Origin: Bacillota bacterium
GTDB lineage: Bacteria; Bacillota; Clostridia; Acetivibrionales; DTU013
Reading direction: 5' to 3'
DNA length: 64,000 bases
Assembly (NCBI GenBank): GCA_023433505.1
Contig: JAEZCO010000031.1
Span: 62,001-126,000 of the forward strand
This document shows, one piece after another, positions 8,571-17,714 of the stretch; the first letter of the stretch is position 1, and the number at the start of each line of letters is the position of its first letter. Made by a program: the position numbers and the translations under genes. The notes under the pieces were generated by a model. The model worked only from the letters and a program-made list of their open reading frames with translations. It had not been told where the DNA came from and made no database searches.

Positions 8571-9620
8571 TCATTTCAGCTCCATCCCGGGAACACGCTT
8601 TCGAATAGCATCCATTTCAGCTTCATCGGAAACACCCTGCCAGTCATAGCGTGGCGTATAGGGTGCCTGTAATGCTCGGATTTCTTCGTTGGTGAGCTCA
8701 ATCTCCAGCGATGCAACAGCATCATCGATTTGCCCGACAGCATTGGCTCCGACGATGGGCGCAGTCACAACCGGCTTGCTGCGAAGCCAAGCAAGTGCAA
8801 TCTGTGCCCGCGAGACGCCTCTTACGTCCGCAATCTTGCCAACTGCATCAATGATTGCGTGATTTGCTTCCTCCTCTGCGGGAGAGTACAGCATGTCCGC
8901 GTACTCACCATCCGTCTTGGATCGGATACTCGTCTTGGCCTGCTCGAAGGGACGAGCAAGACGTCCGCGAGCGAGGGGGCTCCATATGATCGTCCCAACG
9001 CCTTCATCGAGGCAGAGTGGGATCATCTCGCGCTCTTCTTCACGAGCGAGTAAATTGTAGTGATCCTGCATTGTAACAAATCGGGCCCATCCATGCTGCT
9101 TTTGCAGGTGAAGCGCCTTGGCAAACTCCCAGGCGTGCATTGATGACGCGCCAATATAGCGGACTTTACCCATCTTTACGAGATCATTCAGCGCCTCGAG
9201 TGTCTCTTCAAGCGGCGTCGAGTGATCGTTGCGGTGGATTTGGTAGAGATCGATATAATCCGTACCCAGTCTCTCCAGTGAATGGTCAATTTCAGTCATA
9301 ATTGCCTTTCTGGACAGTCCGCGCCCATTCGGGCCGGGACGCATCGGATGCCGCAGCTTGGTAGCGATAACGGTGTCATCGCGGTTTGCGAAGTCTTTGA
9401 GCGCACGCCCGAGAATCTCTTCGCTAGACCCATTTGAATACATGTTGGCAGTATCGAAGAAGTTGATCCCAACCTCCAGCGCATGTTTAATGAGCGGGCG
9501 CGCCTCTTCCTCCCCCTTTGACCATACGGGGTGGCCGCGATCAGGTTCACCATAAGTCATCGCGCCAATTGCAATTGGTGACACATCCAGACCCGTTGTG
9601 CCAAGTTTAATGTATTTCAT
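8571..9620 (-). CDS. Aldo/keto reductase
   Basis: This protein of about 349 residues begins KYIKLGTTGLDVS and follows the (beta/alpha)8 aldo/keto reductase pattern. The family tetrad is visible: Asp in FFDTANMYS, Tyr in the same segment, Lys in IATKLRHP and His in YQIHRND. It should be a cytosolic NADPH-dependent reductase of aldehydes or ketones, of the YajO/Gre3-like subgroup. I chose ATG 9618-9620 because AAAGGG lies 9 bp upstream of it. The ATG at 9627-9629 abuts that site. It is divergent from the AraC regulator gene at 9899, which probably controls it. Confidence 0.92.
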   Translation of the reverse strand: MKYIKLGTTGLDVSPIAIGAMTYGEPDRGHPVWSKGEEEARPLIKHALEVGINFFDTANMYSNGSSEEILGRALKDFANRDDTVIATKLRHPMRPGPNGRGLSRKAIMTEIDHSLERLGTDYIDLYQIHRNDHSTPLEETLEALNDLVKMGKVRYIGASSMHAWEFAKALHLQKQHGWARFVTMQDHYNLLAREEEREMIPLCLDEGVGTIIWSPLARGRLARPFEQAKTSIRSKTDGEYADMLYSPAEEEANHAIIDAVGKIADVRGVSRAQIALAWLRSKPVVTAPIVGANAVGQIDDAVASLEIELTNEEIRALQAPYTPRYDWQGVSDEAEMDAIRKRVPGMELK

Positions 9621-9898
9621 AGTATTCATCCCTTTCTCTGTTATTATAAAAACGTTAAAACCTACAATTTATTCTTTCTGTATATACAGGACCTACGCTA
9701 AGCGGTATTCGCTTATCACTGAAAATCACTGTCCCTTTATTATTCCTCAAAACGGAGGCGCCGGGTAGTACATTTCTGCATAAAAATTGCCTAGAACTGC
9801 AAAATTATATATATTATTTTATTGAGCTGCAGCTTTGTTTAAGCTATACTTAATCATAAGATTCCATTGCGTGTGTTCAAAAAAGGGAATGAGGTAAA

Positions 9899-10888
9899 AT
9901 GCCAAAACAAATGTTAAAGGCGGCAAATATTCCAATATCGGATCAGAATCCTTCAAATAATCCTGAAATATTAGCCCGGCTAATAACAATGGCAAACAGG
10001 ATTACCCATGCAGAAGGTACTACAAAGACAGCCATCCCTTATCTATGCGTCTGCCGCCATACTTACGAATCGTCCTTGATTCCAAGTGTACTTTCGCCGG
10101 CTTTTTGTCTTATTCTGCAAGGGAAAAAAGAACTTCACCTTGGAAACGACATTGTACATTATTACGAAGGGGACTATTTGGCTTCCATTATTGACATGCC
10201 TGCTTCCGGAAAAGTCGTCGGAGCAACAAGGGCATTTCCCTATATCGGATTGCGCGTGGACTTTACAGCAGAGGAAGTTGCTTCCGTCGTAGCTGAGGCT
10301 GAAATTGAGCTTCCGTCAAGGAGTAAGAAGCCAAGCACGGCCGCCTTCATAGGAAAATCTGATACAGGGCTTCTTGAGCTCTTCGAGCGGATACTTATCC
10401 TTGCTCATACCCCCGAGCCTGCTCCGTTTCTCTCTGTCCTCATGATGCGTGAAATGATCTATCGTTTAGTTTCAGGCAAATATGGACACCTTTTTCTTCA
10501 GCAAGCCCTCTATGACCAGCAGTCTGACGGTATAGGAAAAGCAATCGGCTGGATAAAAGAAAATTTCTCCCGTCCATTTACCGCTTCCGAGCTTGCCAAA
10601 TTGAGTAATATGAGCGTATCCAGCCTTCAACACAAGTTTAAAGAGCTTACAACGATGGGACCCTTGCAGTATCAAAAACAGCTTCGTCTGCAAGAGGCCA
10701 GACGCCTTATGCTGACAGGCTCCATGGATGTGACCGCCGCCGCGCTGGAAGTCGGCTATGAAAGCCCTTCGCAATTTAACCGGGAATATAAAAGACTCTT
10801 TGGTTCATCGCCGCTTAAGGATATCAGGGAAATTCAAAACAATCCATATAATATGAACGGAATGGACATTCGTACTGAGGATTTGTGA
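9899..10888 (+). CDS. AraC-family regulator with AraC_N domain
   Basis: This 329-residue protein has the same layout as the regulator at 6170-7063: an N-terminal AraC_N-type ligand or dimerisation domain and a C-terminal pair of helix-turn-helix motifs with GYESPSQFNREY. It is divergent from the aldo/keto reductase gene with a 278-bp intergenic region that should carry both promoters. Two regulators of one subgroup, each next to a carbonyl-reducing enzyme, suggest parallel aldehyde-type responses. Start ATG 9899 follows a GAGGT site. Confidence 0.9.
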   Translation: MPKQMLKAANIPISDQNPSNNPEILARLITMANRITHAEGTTKTAIPYLCVCRHTYESSLIPSVLSPAFCLILQGKKELHLGNDIVHYYEGDYLASIIDMPASGKVVGATRAFPYIGLRVDFTAEEVASVVAEAEIELPSRSKKPSTAAFIGKSDTGLLELFERILILAHTPEPAPFLSVLMMREMIYRLVSGKYGHLFLQQALYDQQSDGIGKAIGWIKENFSRPFTASELAKLSNMSVSSLQHKFKELTTMGPLQYQKQLRLQEARRLMLTGSMDVTAAALEVGYESPSQFNREYKRLFGSSPLKDIREIQNNPYNMNGMDIRTEDL

Positions 10889-10934
10889 AAATCTTCAGAG
10901 GGGCCTGTGCTTTGCGTCCCTGTCTTTCGACCTA

Positions 10935-10978
10935 GTAACTCCAAACGCTTAAATGATTTATGAAGCGTTTGGAGTTAC
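10935..10978. terminator. Strong hairpin terminator after the AraC gene
   Basis: A perfect 16-bp stem (10935-10950 with 10963-10978) with a 12-base loop is followed by CCTTATTATTTT on the plus strand. It lies 46 bp after the AraC stop and isolates that gene from the next operon. Confidence 0.75.
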
Positions 10979-11193
10979 CCTTATTATTTTACGTTGTGCA
11001 AGATTTCCTTAAGGTTTGAGCTCTTCCCGTACGCCGAAGTGTTAGCTCCCTAGAACATATGTTACATGACCCGGAGTGAATTAACCAAAATTATTTGCAA
11101 ATAGTAATTATAACTTGACCCTATGTTGTCAGGTTATCTTTGTTACTATTGGAGTATGGAACAACCGTAATACGAAAACAGGAGGATTCATTA

Positions 11194-11997
11194 TTGGAAA
11201 ATTTTAATCACATAGCTTGGAATCCAAAAGAACTCGACGGTAAACGCGTTCTTGTCACCGGCGGCACTAAGGGGGGAATTGGCGAGGCTATCGTCAAGCG
11301 CCTTGCTCTTGCCGGAGCGACGGTTATCACAACCGCGCGGAAGGCCCCGGATGAGGTAAAGGACCCGGATTTATTCATTCAGGCCGATATCAGCACTCCC
11401 GATGGCACCGCCAGGATTGTGGAACATATCCTCCAACGCTTCGGCGGTGTCGATATTCTCGTCAACAATGTGGGAGGTTCATCTACCCCGACCGGAGGTG
11501 TTCTTAAACAAACTGACGCGGATTGGCGGAGGACGTTTGAAACCAATTTGTTTGCCGCTGTCCGGTTGGACAGGGGGCTGCTGCCTTCAATGCTTAAGCA
11601 GGGTTATGGCATCATTATTCATGTGACCTCCATTCAGCGCCGGTTCCCGGGAGAAAACACTATGGCATATTCAGCAGCCAAGGCCGCACTTGCAAATTAC
11701 AGTAAAGCGCTCGCAACAGAACTCGCGCCAAAGGGCATCCGTGTTAACAGCGTTGCGCCTGGGTTCACGGAAACAAAATCCGCCGAAAGACTTATCGGGC
11801 GGATGGCGCAGGAACGCGGATGCGATTATACCGATGCACGGCAGGCTTTGATGGACTCACTCGGCGGGATTCCAATAGGCCGGACAGCGCATCCGGAGGA
11901 AGTAGCGGAACTGGTTGCTTTTCTGGTATCCGACCGCGCTTCCTATATCGTCGGCGCCGAACATACCATTGACGGCGGAATTGTCCGCACACTATAA
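11194..11997 (+). CDS. Short-chain dehydrogenase/reductase (first gene of a three-gene operon)
   Basis: This SDR of about 267 residues has a TGGTKGGIG cofactor motif, an NNVGG motif, catalytic Tyr and Lys in AYSAAKAAL, and a C-terminal GAEHTIDGG segment typical of this superfamily. The start is taken as TTG at 11194 because AGGAGG at 11180-11185 lies 8 bp upstream. A longer reading from ATG 11140 has no ribosome-binding site. A TTGACC hexamer at 11115 may be part of the promoter. It is followed 15 bp later by an NTF2-like gene and then by a ferredoxin-nitroreductase, which suggests one redox pathway. Confidence 0.88.
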   Translation: MENFNHIAWNPKELDGKRVLVTGGTKGGIGEAIVKRLALAGATVITTARKAPDEVKDPDLFIQADISTPDGTARIVEHILQRFGGVDILVNNVGGSSTPTGGVLKQTDADWRRTFETNLFAAVRLDRGLLPSMLKQGYGIIIHVTSIQRRFPGENTMAYSAAKAALANYSKALATELAPKGIRVNSVAPGFTETKSAERLIGRMAQERGCDYTDARQALMDSLGGIPIGRTAHPEEVAELVAFLVSDRASYIVGAEHTIDGGIVRTL

Positions 11998-12012
11998 AGG
12001 AGAACGATAATT

Positions 12013-12360
12013 ATGACAAACAATACATTTCAATTGCCGAAACCGGTTGAGACATATTTTCATGCCTCCGGTATCTATGATCACCAACTGCTTGCCGGTT
12101 GTTTTGCGGCGGATGCCTTATTGGTGGACGTGGGGGAAGAATATCACGGTCCTGATGCCATAAGCAAATATATTCTCGAGGCAAACCGGAACGCCAAGGT
12201 CATGACAGATATCACCGCCTGTGCGGAGAAAAACGGCGAAACGGTTGTTACCGCCACGATTTCGGGGAATTTCGACGGCAGTCCGATTCCGCTTGATTTC
12301 CGCTTCACGCTGAATAACGGTAAAATCAAAGCCCTGACTATCGTATTGGCTGGTGAATAA
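12013..12360 (+). CDS. SnoaL/NTF2-like small protein
   Basis: This 115-residue protein has the length and pattern of the nuclear transport factor 2-like fold (SnoaL-type): an amphipathic N-terminal helix, an FAADALLVDVGEEYHGPDAI-like motif and a C-terminal beta-sheet. Such proteins are cone-shaped isomerases, cyclases or binding partners and often sit beside SDR genes. AAAGGAG lies 9 bp upstream of ATG 12013. Its stop is next to the start of the ferredoxin-nitroreductase. The exact role is unknown. Confidence 0.82.
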   Translation: MTNNTFQLPKPVETYFHASGIYDHQLLAGCFAADALLVDVGEEYHGPDAISKYILEANRNAKVMTDITACAEKNGETVVTATISGNFDGSPIPLDFRFTLNNGKIKALTIVLAGE

Positions 12361-12361
12361 T

Positions 12362-13192
12362 ATGGGAGCGGAAAATTTAATTCAAGTAAATCAAGCTCAA
12401 TGCACAAGCTGCGGGCTTTGCGTGAAGGTCTGCCGGGGCACTCTCGGTATGGGAGAGTATGGTCCGGAAGTAATGGATAATTTCTGCATTGCCTGCGGGC
12501 ACTGTGTGGCAGTTTGTCCAAACGGCGCATTGGACCACAAGCTTGCCCCGCTTGAAAAACAGGTTCTGCTGGAAAAGGAGCCGATACCGGACGCCGATAC
12601 GGCGGCTCGTTTTCTCCGGTCACGGCGTTCCATCCGTACTTTTCAAAAGAAAGGCGTACCGCGTGAAACCATCCGCGAACTCCTCGACGTTGCCCGTTTC
12701 GCACCAACGGCCTGCAACTCGCAGGGAGTATCCTACCATGTTGTAGATGCTCCGGATACTTTAAAAGAAATCGCTGCCGTGATTGCGGATTGGGCAGAGG
12801 AAGATTTAAACCATGGAGCCCTGGGGAAATCTCCATGGTCAAATAATACCTCCAATACGATCCGCTGTTACCGTGAAAATGGCAAGGACACTATTCTTAG
12901 AGATGCGCCCTGTCTAATCATCGCTACGGCAGATAGGTACCGTTTCGCACTCGGTCGGGACAACACTCATTTTGCACTCACATATGCCCAACTCTATGCT
13001 CCGGCATTGGGACTTGGCACTTGCTGGTCAGGCTTGTTCGAGTATTGCGCTGCAAGTAGGTATGAGCCACTGCTTAAGCTATTAAAGCTTTCCAATACTA
13101 AAATCATCACTGGCGCCCTACTGACCGGATATCCTCTCTATTCTTTTAAGAGGCTGGTGGACAGGGAACCTTTGCAGCTTTCATGGCAATGA
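12362..13192 (+). CDS. Ferredoxin-nitroreductase fusion (4Fe-4S plus nitroreductase domain)
   Basis: The protein of about 276 residues begins with two [4Fe-4S] cluster motifs (CTSCGLCVKVC and CIACGHCVAVCP, roughly residues 15-55). An FMN-binding nitroreductase domain follows, starting near SRRSIRTF and including the APTACNSQ segment. This fusion is common in anaerobes, where electrons from ferredoxin can reach FMN and then a nitro, quinone or enone substrate. ATG 12362 begins 2 bp after the previous stop, with GGTGA as a weak ribosome-binding site, so translation is probably coupled. The partner SDR suggests two successive reduction steps. Confidence 0.9.
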   Translation: MGAENLIQVNQAQCTSCGLCVKVCRGTLGMGEYGPEVMDNFCIACGHCVAVCPNGALDHKLAPLEKQVLLEKEPIPDADTAARFLRSRRSIRTFQKKGVPRETIRELLDVARFAPTACNSQGVSYHVVDAPDTLKEIAAVIADWAEEDLNHGALGKSPWSNNTSNTIRCYRENGKDTILRDAPCLIIATADRYRFALGRDNTHFALTYAQLYAPALGLGTCWSGLFEYCAASRYEPLLKLLKLSNTKIITGALLTGYPLYSFKRLVDREPLQLSWQ

Positions 13193-13196
13193 TGAA

Positions 13197-13225
13197 CCCG
13201 TAAATCATCTCCCCTTATTTACGGG
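13197..13225. terminator. Hairpin between convergent genes
   Basis: CCCGTAAAT at 13197-13205 pairs with ATTTACGGG at 13217-13225, a perfect 9-bp stem with an 11-base loop. It lies between the convergent ferredoxin-nitroreductase and DHFR-fold genes and can serve as a terminator for the operon. Confidence 0.65.
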
Positions 13226-13240
13226 CATTTGTTGGAAAAC

Positions 13241-13759
13241 TCACTTTTGCAATTGAGCATAAATTAATTCTGCAAATTGCCCGTATTTTTTTACTTCTTT
13301 CAAGTAAAATCGTTTTAATGCTTCCTTCTGTGAAAACAAGGGTATACCGGCCCCTAATAACACAGGAGCAAGCTGTATGATCATAGTATCTATCATGTCA
13401 TTATCCAATAAAGGAGCTACTAGTGTGTTTCCCCCAACAATCCAAATGTTTTTATCCTTTTCTATTTGCTTAACAAATTCTACAATATCACAATTAACAG
13501 GAATAAATCCCTTAACTGATAGGCTTTCAGCATGTGTAAAAACATAGTTTTTCGTGGTCGGATAAAAACTATCTATGTTTTCCATATTTTCAATTACATT
13601 AAATGTCCTTTTACCCATGATAGCAATATCCATACTTTTATAGAAACTTTCATAATCAGTTTCTTCTGATGTGCCACTTTGATAAAGCCAGTCCAAATTA
13701 TTGTTTTTATCGGCAAGATAGCCATCCATCGTTATGCAGCCATAAAAAAACACGCTCAT
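13241..13759 (-). CDS. Dihydrofolate reductase-fold protein (RibD C-terminal domain type)
   Basis: This 172-residue protein starts SVFFYGCITMDGYLAD and later carries GKRTFNVIE and the glycine-rich IWIVGGNTLV segment, which identify the RibD_C/DHFR-like family. AAAGGG lies 7 bp upstream of the chosen ATG 13757-13759. A longer frame from 13813 lacks a site. Members are NAD(P)H-dependent reductases, but most (YwjB/YyaP type) have no known substrate and are not the housekeeping DHFR. It is cytosolic and monocistronic or loosely joined to the gene at 13862. Confidence 0.88.
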   Translation of the reverse strand: MSVFFYGCITMDGYLADKNNNLDWLYQSGTSEETDYESFYKSMDIAIMGKRTFNVIENMENIDSFYPTTKNYVFTHAESLSVKGFIPVNCDIVEFVKQIEKDKNIWIVGGNTLVAPLLDNDMIDTMIIQLAPVLLGAGIPLFSQKEALKRFYLKEVKKYGQFAELIYAQLQK

Positions 13760-13861
13760 TTTAAAACCCTTTCTTTTACGTACACAGGTTAATCCTAATA
13801 AACAACAACTCAAAGGATATACATTTTCCTAAAGAGGCTTTTGGCATTGCCTTTACCTCTC

Positions 13862-14368
13862 TTACCGGCCTCTTCTCGATGCAAATAATTCCCCATTCAC
13901 TTTCCACGTAATTCCATCCTGTGTTCTTATATGTTGCCAGTGAAAAGAATTATCCGTAATGTCCGAAAATACCCATTTCATTTTTTCCGATGATATTTCA
14001 GTTAAAACCACCCTTTCTCCCTCCTTTCTTGCTTCGAGGCGAGTTGCCTCACCTGCGCATCCATAAAAAATATCCCATGCCTGACTCTTGGGGTTATATA
14101 TTCTAATCGTTGTACCATATTCCGCATCCGGTTGATTATCATTAATCCGCTCCTCTCGAGAAGGACAAATAAAGACATCCTGAATAGCCGTCCCTTCCAA
14201 TACCCATGAAAAGATCCATTCACCTTTTACATGCCTTTCTTTCGCTGTTCCGTGATTGTCTATCCATTCAAAATCCCATTCGCCTATGAATGGCCCGAAA
14301 AAGTTATATTCGTCCGGTATACGATTACTTTTTGATTTACTTATTAAAGCCTCTTCAAATTCTCTCAT
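13862..14368 (-). CDS. DUF1579-like conserved protein
   Basis: This 168-residue protein shows the features of DUF1579-like proteins: FIGEWDFEW near residue 30, then GTAIQDVFI, GTTIRIYNPKSQAWD and a C-terminal FHWQ segment that together suggest a lipocalin-like beta-barrel. A GGAGG site lies upstream of ATG 14366-14368. No catalytic residues are known for the family. It is transcribed downstream of the WYL regulator gene with a 47-bp gap, so the two may form an operon. Confidence 0.7.
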   Translation of the reverse strand: MREFEEALISKSKSNRIPDEYNFFGPFIGEWDFEWIDNHGTAKERHVKGEWIFSWVLEGTAIQDVFICPSREERINDNQPDAEYGTTIRIYNPKSQAWDIFYGCAGEATRLEARKEGERVVLTEISSEKMKWVFSDITDNSFHWQHIRTQDGITWKVNGELFASRRGR

Positions 14369-14415
14369 TAATCCGACCTCCTTTTTTTCCCATCATACCA
14401 TATAAATTGCGACAT

Positions 14416-15330
14416 CTATATGTCGTAATTTGATAGAAATTTTAAGGCAGTTTCAATTAATTTCTGTCGATAATATTCCGGTTCAATAATTTTAACCCTA
14501 TCCCCCATGCTAAGCAACAGTGCCTGCCACAGCCGCTCATTAGGCGGTACATGTAAATTCATACTATAATGACCATCTTCAAAGGCCATCTTTTCTTCTT
14601 CCGGAAAATATTCTTCGAGAATGCCAATACTGTCTTTATGGCACCAAACTTTAATATTTTCACAGGTAGCCATATATGCCTTGTCATTTACTCGCAGAAG
14701 CTCTTCTATATCTGCATCACTGTGAAATTTTACATCCGTTTGTTCCAAATTTTGCATCCTGGCTATTTTGAATGTACGAAAAGCATTTTTACTTAAATCA
14801 AAGCCAAATAAATACCACCCATACCATTGAAATCTCAGCGCCAAAGGCTGTACGGTCCTATGCGACAATGTACCGCTTACATTTTTATAAGCAAAATTGA
14901 TTTGAGTCATACCATTGATTGATTGCTCGATCAATTTATTATTTTTCTGAACTCTATTATCTTCCCTGGAAACGCCATAATCCAAAAATACATTATGGGA
15001 ATATCCGTCCGTCAGAGCAAGATATTTATCAATAATGTGCTCCAATTGCCTGCTTTCGTATCCCGTGTTAAGGCTTTTCAGTGCCATTATAATTATTTTG
15101 TAATCATCTTTTTTTATAAACTGGTTCTCCAATTTATAACTGGATAAAATCGAATACCCTCCGCCGCTGCCGGTAATAGAAACAATAGGGACCCCTGCCA
15201 TTGAAATACTTTCCATATCTCTTTGGATAGTTCTGACCGTTACTTCAAACTTTTCAGCCAGTTGTTTTGCCGTTACTGTTTCTTGATTTAATAAGTTTAT
15301 AATTATCCCTAATAATCTATCAATTTTCAT
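14416..15330 (-). CDS. HTH-WYL domain transcriptional regulator (YafY-like)
   Basis: This 304-residue protein has an N-terminal DeoR-like helix-turn-helix (about residues 5-60, with AEKFEVTVRTIQRD) and a C-terminal WYL-type domain (about 140-300), where the family's Trp-Tyr-Leu core appears as WYGWYLFGFD. WYL domains sense small ligands or nucleic acids. Regulators of this type are frequent near stress and detoxification genes. The DUF1579-like gene downstream is a likely target. Start ATG 15328-15330 was taken as read, since it begins a typical MKIDRLLGI opening. Confidence 0.9.
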   Translation of the reverse strand: MKIDRLLGIIINLLNQETVTAKQLAEKFEVTVRTIQRDMESISMAGVPIVSITGSGGGYSILSSYKLENQFIKKDDYKIIIMALKSLNTGYESRQLEHIIDKYLALTDGYSHNVFLDYGVSREDNRVQKNNKLIEQSINGMTQINFAYKNVSGTLSHRTVQPLALRFQWYGWYLFGFDLSKNAFRTFKIARMQNLEQTDVKFHSDADIEELLRVNDKAYMATCENIKVWCHKDSIGILEEYFPEEEKMAFEDGHYSMNLHVPPNERLWQALLLSMGDRVKIIEPEYYRQKLIETALKFLSNYDI

Positions 15331-15380
15331 ATTCGATTACCTTCTTAAAATAGTCTTCAAGGTATTAAGGGTTCTAATGC

Positions 15381-15640
15381 TTACCTAAAAACAATTGTAT
15401 AGGAATTACTTAAGTGAGTAAAGCTCACTTCGTGAAAATGAGTAAACGCTCCCATAGATAGGCGTAAAAAAAGCTTAATTGCAGATGCAATTTTTAGTCC
15501 AACGGACGCCGCTGTTTCAATAATCCCCTTCGGATCAGAATTTTTAACCATCGGATCGATACGGGGAGTATACGACGCCTCCAATAGTGCTGCCTCCTGA
15601 GGCCGGAGAGATCCGTTTGATATAAAAGTACTTGACCTCT
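15381..15640 (-). pseudogene. Possible gene remnant in a 332-bp gap
   Basis: A minus-strand frame is open for about 86 codons between two stops but has no ATG. From about 15640 it reads like protein, with segments such as RPQEAALLEASYTPRID and ETAASVGLKIAS. The last 20 codons look random. I do not recognise the family. The most economical reading is an internal fragment of a lost gene. A TTG at 15584 is the only start-like codon and has no ribosome-binding site. Confidence 0.3.
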
Positions 15641-15662
15641 TTTACAGCGTTAAGCCGGCATC

Positions 15663-16088
15663 CTATTTGGGCCTCGTCCTTATTTTGACCAAACTGATTA
15701 CATCATTCAGAATTACGGGTTCTGTAACATTTATCATCAGCCAACGGCCTCCGGCAGAAAAAGCGGTGTTTTGATACAGATTTTTTATATATTCACTGTA
15801 CGAGGGCAGCATCAATTCGGCTTCGTGGCTTTCCTTGCTGCCGATCACAATAAGGGCAATAAAGAACCCCTCCATTGGGTAGAGCGTACACAAGGATTTA
15901 CCGCTTTTCTTGTATTTTATATTCCAGCCGGACTGCATAGAACATCGACTGTAAAAAAGTTTCGGCTGAACGTGATAGGTACTCTGTAAAAAAGAATTCA
16001 GAGTCTCCCATAGCTCACTGTCAACATATTCGCTGATATCGGCAAAGGTGGGCATATCGCCTTGTCCGTAAAGGATACTCCATTCCAT
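15663..16088 (-). CDS. DUF3788 family protein
   Basis: This 141-residue protein matches the DUF3788 pattern: an N-terminal segment with LWETLNSFL, then QSGWNIKYKKSGKSLCTLYP, a hydrophobic FFIALIVIG stretch, and a C-terminal region with GGRWLMI. Members are small cytosolic proteins of unknown role that often accompany AraC/GyrI regulators. It starts 34 bp after the AraC-GyrI gene on the same strand, behind a GGAGG site, so the pair is probably one operon. Confidence 0.85.
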   Translation of the reverse strand: MEWSILYGQGDMPTFADISEYVDSELWETLNSFLQSTYHVQPKLFYSRCSMQSGWNIKYKKSGKSLCTLYPMEGFFIALIVIGSKESHEAELMLPSYSEYIKNLYQNTAFSAGGRWLMINVTEPVILNDVISLVKIRTRPK

Positions 16089-16122
16089 CTGTATATCGCC
16101 TCCTTACGGTGCTTAGAATTAC

Positions 16123-17031
16123 CTATTCCACAGTCTCAGGAAATACCCATATTTCCATGCCGGTCGTATCCGGGCTATGGCTGGCATAGCGTTCCGCGGC
16201 AAAGGGTCTGACACAGAATTTATGATTGGGAAGCCAGGTTTCAAACAGATATTTATGAGCCTTGTATACCGCATCCATCACAAGATGCTCAAAATCCTCC
16301 GCTTCAAAAGAACACACGATAAATTCACCTGCCGGTAATTCCCAGGAAGTGTAGCCTTCAGCCGAGCTGTCAGACGCAGCTTCCGCACCGGCAAAATACC
16401 GATAATACCCTTCCCTTGTTCCGGGGAAGGTAACTCCAAGCTCATCGCCCTCCGCTTTTAATTCCCGAATGGCAGATTTGATTCCATGGAAATCGTCCCA
16501 CAATTTGCCCAGCATATCCACACCGGTTTCGCCGCTGCCGGGCATCTGCCCGATGGCCTCTTCTACCATAAGACCAATAAAAAACCGGGGTGACGCAATT
16601 TGCCGTCTTGTAATCTCCAATACGATTCCATCGGCAATCAAGGGTACATTCTCATCGACAAGAGTGTAATTCAAAAGCAATTGCGGCTTTACAAAATTGT
16701 TGAGCCGGACGGGATTGGCCCGGTACTCTTCCGGCGTCATTTTAAACGCATCTTTAAAGGTTCGCGTAAATGTCTCGTGAGAGGAAAACCCGAAGCCCAG
16801 AGCGATATCAAGAATCCGCTTGTTCTTATCCAGCAAAGCCTCTGATGCTTTTGCCAGCCGGCGCAGCCTGACATACTCGTTTACAGGCCTTTTTACCAGC
16901 CTGCTGAATAACCTCTGGTAATAAAATTGCGAAAGTGAAGCAAGCTTTGCCAGATTTTCAATTTTTATTTCCTGTGAAAGATTTTCCTCAATATAGTCCA
17001 CAGTAATTTGTATTTGTTCCCATGCGTGCAT
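16123..17031 (-). CDS. AraC-family regulator fused to GyrI-like effector domain
   Basis: This protein of about 302 residues has an N-terminal double helix-turn-helix of the AraC type (about residues 5-105, with GFSSHETFTRTFK) and a C-terminal GyrI-like small-molecule-binding domain (about 125-300, ending METWVFP-like). This Rob/SoxS-GyrI architecture senses hydrophobic or cationic drugs in other bacteria. AAGGAGGTG precedes ATG 17029-17031, which is preferred over a longer frame to 17091. It leads the DUF3788 gene. Confidence 0.9.
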   Translation of the reverse strand: MHAWEQIQITVDYIEENLSQEIKIENLAKLASLSQFYYQRLFSRLVKRPVNEYVRLRRLAKASEALLDKNKRILDIALGFGFSSHETFTRTFKDAFKMTPEEYRANPVRLNNFVKPQLLLNYTLVDENVPLIADGIVLEITRRQIASPRFFIGLMVEEAIGQMPGSGETGVDMLGKLWDDFHGIKSAIRELKAEGDELGVTFPGTREGYYRYFAGAEAASDSSAEGYTSWELPAGEFIVCSFEAEDFEHLVMDAVYKAHKYLFETWLPNHKFCVRPFAAERYASHSPDTTGMEIWVFPETVE

Positions 17032-17138
17032 AATTAAGCACCTCCTTGTAAACAGGATAGCACGTAGGCTAAAATTTGGCTTGACCGTCAATGCCCTTTT
17101 TAATAATCTACCCTCATACGCTGTATAAGGAAATATTT

Positions 17139-17714
17139 TTAGCCTAACGTAATGTCCATCGAAGATGCCTTAGGTGTTGCCAAAAATTCTTCTTCCAATA
17201 TTGAATATTCATAAGCATCCTGCCATATTGGCTTTCCATTCGGAGTTTTTCTAAAAAAGACTGACTTTTTGTAATGACCTTCCCGTCGCATCGACAGTCT
17301 CTCCATCAATCTCCACGAAGCAGAATTTTCAGGATTGCACCTGCCAATAATGCGATGAGCGCCAGCTTGCTCAAAGCCAAATTTCAAAATCCTTTTGCAA
17401 GCCTCGGTAGCATAGCCTTTACCATAAAATTCCGGATTAAAAACATAGCCAATTTCCCAGGTTAGAAATTCTTCAGGCTCTTGTTGCTCAAAATATAAGT
17501 TTCCTATCAGTTTTTCGTTTTCTTTAAGGCATACAGCCCAAAAAGCAGTATTCCGGGAACGGTTAACCGCTTCCTGCTTACATGCTTCCTCGCTGAACAC
17601 ATCATATGGTTCATAATAAACTACAGTTTCGTTAGAAAGATACTCATGCAAATCTTTCCAGTCATCGCTATAGAAATTTCTAATAATTAACCTATCCGTT
17701 TCCATTATTGTCAT
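17139..17714 (-). CDS. GNAT acetyltransferase (RimJ/RimL-like)
   Basis: This 191-residue protein begins METDRLIIRNF after a short lead and has the GNAT acetyl-CoA motif A region (GYVFNPEFYGKGYATEA) and the N-E-N-S-A-S-W-like segment common to RimJ/RimL homologues. Such enzymes transfer acetyl from acetyl-CoA to amines, often protein N-termini or antibiotics. The substrate here is unknown. Its start overlaps the end of the alpha/beta hydrolase gene by 23 bp, so both are translated from one transcript. Confidence 0.9.
   Translation of the reverse strand: MTIMETDRLIIRNFYSDDWKDLHEYLSNETVVYYEPYDVFSEEACKQEAVNRSRNTAFWAVCLKENEKLIGNLYFEQQEPEEFLTWEIGYVFNPEFYGKGYATEACKRILKFGFEQAGAHRIIGRCNPENSASWRLMERLSMRREGHYKKSVFFRKTPNGKPIWQDAYEYSILEEEFLATPKASSMDITLG

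Noticed and set aside
12144..12842. 232-codon minus-strand frame across the NTF2-like and ferredoxin-nitroreductase genes
   Set aside because: It runs antisense to two well-supported genes and has an Arg/Pro-rich shadow composition.
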